From: an uncultured Eubacteriales bacterium
Lineage (GTDB): Bacteria; Bacillota; Clostridia; Oscillospirales; Acutalibacteraceae
Direction: 5' to 3'
Assembly: GCA_934546985.1 (NCBI GenBank)
Contig: CAKTEE010000005.1
Span: forward strand, 146,946-210,945
DNA: 64,000 nt
Shown here: positions 61,336-64,000 of the stretch, one piece after another
How positions within the stretch are numbered: position 1 is the first letter of the stretch
How the letters are laid out: each line of letters starts with the position of its first letter
Made by a program: the position numbers and the translations under genes
The notes under the pieces: model-generated
What the model was told of the DNA's origin: nothing
What the model saw: the letters and a program-made list of their open reading frames with translations, nothing else
Database searches by the model: none

Positions 61336-62363
61336 AAAAGAAAACATCAGCCAAAATGATCAAAAAGGCAATTGACTCTTATCCCGGCGGCATCTGTTTC
61401 TCTGCGCTGGACGGGCGGGTCATTCTTGTTAATGAGAAAATGAATCAGCTGATACTTGAACTGACCGGACACACGATTTTGAATGCAAAGGTGGCATGGG
61501 AGGAACTCGCAAACTTTGCCAATAACGGCAAGGCGGAAAAACTGAATCAGTCCTGGTTACCGAAAGATCCGGACAATGAAAATGGAAGCACCCACCAACA
61601 GTTGTTCTTCCGCTTCTCCGACAGCTCGGTCTGGCGTTTTGAACTGAGATTTCTTGATTCCAATACCGTTCAGATCGAGGCGGCGGAAATTACAGAACTC
61701 TACCGACTCAGCGAAGAACTGTACGAGAACACCATTCGGCTGCAGGATATGCAAAAGCGTCAGAAAGCCTTGCTGGACAGTATCGTTGAAGTCAATTTGA
61801 ATAAAGAGATTCTTGCCGCGAAAATGCATATCCATGATGAGCTGGGGCATTGTTTGCTGGCCACTACCAAGGCGATTACGGAAGACCGTCTGGCTGAGAA
61901 CGCTGATGTACTGAGGGAAAATTGGAACAGCGCCATTCAGGATTTTTCCAATATTTCTACCGTGTGGACGGTTCCCGATTCCTCTCTGCAGTCTGAGCTG
62001 ATGCAGGTTGCGGAGCTGATTGGCTGTAAGGTTACCTTCCTTGGAGAACAGCCCAAAAGCCGCAAGGCATTGCAATTACTATATGCCGCCGTTCGAGAGG
62101 CGCTCACCAATGCAGTACGCCATGCGGATGCTACGGAACTGACGGTAAAGATAAAACAAGACAAGCAAAGGTATCATATAGAGATATCCGACAACGGCGG
62201 CGTATCTGTTTCAAGTATTACCGAGGGTAATGGCCTCAGCGCATTGCGTCAGCGGCTGGAGCAGGAAGGAGCTACCCTGAAGGTACTCTGCGACAACAGT
62301 GTTTCCCTGCTTGTGGATATTCCCTTTGATTTTGACGAAGTCCAGAAAGGAGGACGGAAATGA
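61332..62363 (+). CDS. Soluble histidine kinase (HisKA_3 type)
   Basis: The 343-residue cytosolic kinase has a PAS-like N-terminal half (1-120), a short coiled coil, the phosphoacceptor His168 in HDELGH, and a complete HATPase (N-box REALTNAVRHA with Asn260, DNGG 287-290, GNGLSALRQRL). It has no membrane segment and no N-terminal sensor of its own. It overlaps the 7TM gene (ATGA) and the regulator gene downstream. Together they form a split sensor, kinase and regulator. Confidence 0.88.
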   Translation: MKKKTSAKMIKKAIDSYPGGICFSALDGRVILVNEKMNQLILELTGHTILNAKVAWEELANFANNGKAEKLNQSWLPKDPDNENGSTHQQLFFRFSDSSVWRFELRFLDSNTVQIEAAEITELYRLSEELYENTIRLQDMQKRQKALLDSIVEVNLNKEILAAKMHIHDELGHCLLATTKAITEDRLAENADVLRENWNSAIQDFSNISTVWTVPDSSLQSELMQVAELIGCKVTFLGEQPKSRKALQLLYAAVREALTNAVRHADATELTVKIKQDKQRYHIEISDNGGVSVSSITEGNGLSALRQRLEQEGATLKVLCDNSVSLLVDIPFDFDEVQKGGRK

Positions 62364-62983
62364 TACAGGTTTTAGTAGTAGAAGATTCCAGGATTACCCG
62401 GGACGCCATTGAGAGCCAGATTGCCAAATCAGAAAAATATGTCCTGTATGCCTCCATAGAAAACGCGGCGAATGCAAAAATTGCCTGTCTGCGCGGGCGT
62501 GTCGATCTGATCCTGATGGATGTCTGTACTGCCGACGAAGAATCCGGCTTGAAAGCTGCGGCAAAGATCAAGCAATACAACCCCAAAATCAAGATCATCA
62601 TCATGACTTCCATGCCGGAGCATTCTTTTATTCAAAAGGCAAAAGCTTGTGGATGCAATGGTTTTTGGTATAAGGAATACGGCAGCACTGCCTTAATGGA
62701 AGTTTGCGACCGGGTGATGAACGGCGAATATGTTTATCCCGAGGACACACCGATGATTCGCATTGGATACAGCAACAGCGCTGAGTTTACCAGTCGGGAA
62801 TTTGATATTATTCGGGAGCTGGCGCAAGGCAGAAAATACGAAGAGATTGCGGCAGATCTGGATATTACGCTAAATACAGTCAAGTACCACATCAAGAATA
62901 TCTTGCAGAAAACGGGTTACCAGAACACCTTGCAGCTTGTGGCTGAGGTGGTAGAAAAAAGATTGATTTTACCGAAGTATTAA
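62360..62983 (+). CDS. LuxR/NarL-type response regulator
   Basis: The 207-residue regulator has a receiver domain (acidic pocket Glu8-Asp9, phosphorylated Asp54 in LILMDVC, Lys105) and a C-terminal LuxR helix-turn-helix (about 140-200: FTSREFDIIRELAQGRKYEE). Given the box-D promoter in front of its operon and three copies nearby, it is the most likely protein to bind the 18-bp box. It overlaps the kinase gene by 4 nt. Confidence 0.92.
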   Translation: MIQVLVVEDSRITRDAIESQIAKSEKYVLYASIENAANAKIACLRGRVDLILMDVCTADEESGLKAAAKIKQYNPKIKIIIMTSMPEHSFIQKAKACGCNGFWYKEYGSTALMEVCDRVMNGEYVYPEDTPMIRIGYSNSAEFTSREFDIIRELAQGRKYEEIAADLDITLNTVKYHIKNILQKTGYQNTLQLVAEVVEKRLILPKY

Positions 62984-63078
62984 GGAGGATAAAAACGGGA
63001 AATTTAACAGAACATTATAATAAAAGGAAGTCTGGCGAACAGGAACGAAAGAATAGGAATGATTACTACAGAGATGTC

Positions 63079-63663
63079 ATGAATAAAACGCCGTATTTGA
63101 TTGAAATGCACAAACATAATTCAAATAGTGAAGGGTATCTGCTTGACTATGAGAACTCTCTGGCCTTGCAGATCACTTTGGCGCAGCAGTGGTTATTTGA
63201 GGAAGCGATCTCACTAATCAGTGATGACAAGTGGGTAACACTCCCTGTTCCAACGATAGATGACATTGACATAGTAAACATTGGCAACTCTTGCAAAAAA
63301 GCTCAGTTCGATTACTGTGCTTCCGGAAAATTTCGCTGGGCAGACGGAAGCATACATCATACTCCTTGTGGCTGCAGTTTTGAAAAGCGTTATGATGTCA
63401 AAAGCGGTTTTATTGGCTCTCTGGGGAACGAGAAGAGACGAAATAAAGCACGAATGGAATGTTTTTCCGAAGTGCAAGAGTATTATCATCTTCTTCAAGA
63501 GGCGGCTTCTGGTTCGCAAGAGTATGTTCGGTTAAGCTTTAACGGCAACCGTGACACCGCGTATTTATATAAAGACGGGTCAATCTTTGCAAGAAACAAA
63601 CATATCATCGAAGAAATGTCTATAGAAGATTTGGAGCAATGGCTTGCTCGAGCATTGCCTTAG
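63079..63663 (+). CDS. Unknown 194-residue protein; true start probably upstream at 62995
   Basis: I do not recognise it. It has a Cys-containing middle (SIHHTPCGCSFEKRY) and no membrane helix. ATG 63079 lacks a ribosome site. In the same frame, AAGGAGG (62982-62988) stands six bases before ACG at 62995, and the 28 codons between 62995 and 63079 are open and charged. The natural start codon may have been ATG and mutated to ACG. It follows the regulator by 11 nt, if read from there. Its stop sits at the junction of the duplicated regulator end. Confidence 0.55.
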   Translation: MNKTPYLIEMHKHNSNSEGYLLDYENSLALQITLAQQWLFEEAISLISDDKWVTLPVPTIDDIDIVNIGNSCKKAQFDYCASGKFRWADGSIHHTPCGCSFEKRYDVKSGFIGSLGNEKRRNKARMECFSEVQEYYHLLQEAASGSQEYVRLSFNGNRDTAYLYKDGSIFARNKHIIEEMSIEDLEQWLARALP

Positions 63664-63681
63664 TGGAGGGTCTGCAGCCGG

Positions 63682-63951
63682 GTGATGAACGGCGAATACA
63701 TTTACCCCGAGGACGCGCCAATGATTCGTATCGGGTACAGCAACAGCACTGAGTTTACCAATCGGGAATTTGATATTATCCGGGAGCTTGCACAAGGCAG
63801 GAAATACGAGGAGATTGCGGCGGATCTGGATATTACGCTAAATACAGTCAAGTACCACATCAAGAATATTTTGCAGAAAACGGGCTATCAGAACACCTTG
63901 CAGTTGGTGGCTGAGGTCGTAGAAAAACGATTGATTTTACCAAAATATTAA
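63682..63951 (+). pseudogene. Duplicated C-terminal part of the LuxR-type regulator
   Basis: The 89-codon frame is nearly identical to residues 119-207 of the regulator at 62360 (MNGEYIYPEDAPMIRIGYSN, ending RLILPKY). Only four or five residues differ, and most DNA changes are silent. The receiver domain is absent. DNA similarity begins near 63658, at the stop of the preceding gene. It has no ribosome site in the copied part. It could be a relic or a short DNA-binding competitor if translated. Confidence 0.8.
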
Positions 63952-64000
63952 TTAAGAATCCGCTGGACTTCCTGCAATATATGCCGTAAGCTATACTTCT
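63952..64000. other. Window end
   Basis: Forty-nine bases with no recognisable feature. Confidence 0.4.

Noticed and set aside
36860..64000. Search by eye for a second copy of the tRNA-Leu 3' end as attR
   Set aside because: No match longer than chance was noticed, so no right attachment site is claimed.

Overview
The window reads as a chromosome segment of a strictly anaerobic, low-to-mid GC Firmicute of class Clostridia, most likely a gut Oscillospirales relative. The inference rests on strong AGGAGG ribosome binding sites, consensus sigma-A promoters, an Ile T-box, a three-gene glutamate synthase, CimA-type citramalate synthase, an ANTAR regulator beside glnA, and ICE-type genes typical of Clostridia. 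No rRNA, IS element or CRISPR array was seen.

Region 1 (1-11.5 kb) is a nitrogen-assimilation block. A leftward operon encodes glutamate synthase in three pieces, type I glutamine synthetase, an ANTAR antiterminator and carAB (carB runs off the left edge). A divergent operon encodes asparagine synthetase AsnA and type III glutamine synthetase. Both leaders start with a small hairpin carrying the hexaloop AAAGGC, and in both its 3' side is also the 5' arm of an intrinsic terminator. This suggests that the operon-encoded ANTAR protein controls both transcripts.

Region 2 (11.5-36.9 kb) is housekeeping and metabolism. It holds pgsA, tRNA-Ala, glmM with a GlmU-like acyltransferase, malic enzyme with a lactate/malate dehydrogenase, and a secreted leucine-rich-repeat protein. 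Next come ilvBN-cimA-leuCD under an Ile T-box, DegV, an MFS exporter, a three-gene membrane module ending in a PASTA pseudokinase, gatCA without gatB, a decayed mrp, a DUF134-NifX protein and tRNA-Leu.

Region 3 (about 37-54.8 kb) is an integrative mobile element downstream of tRNA-Leu(GAG). It has tandem large serine recombinases, a run of small ICE-type DUF proteins, a replication-relaxation protein with a HerA/VirD4-like ATPase, an MT-A70 methyltransferase, and an accessory operon with a 39-residue peptide, a 107-residue protein, a JAB-E1 fusion and a Clp-like AAA+ ATPase. Two gene cassettes in its middle are each bounded by matched 24-bp inverted repeats.

Region 4 (54.8-64 kb) is a probable signalling regulon. 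Four promoters, driving lipoprotein and membrane-protein genes and a degenerate 7TM sensor / soluble kinase / LuxR regulator operon, carry the same 18-bp box CTACCCTTTTGTGTGGGG (one copy differs at two bases) 19-20 bp upstream of the -10. Repeated leader and signal-peptide blocks and a partial duplicate of the regulator show that this region grew by duplication.
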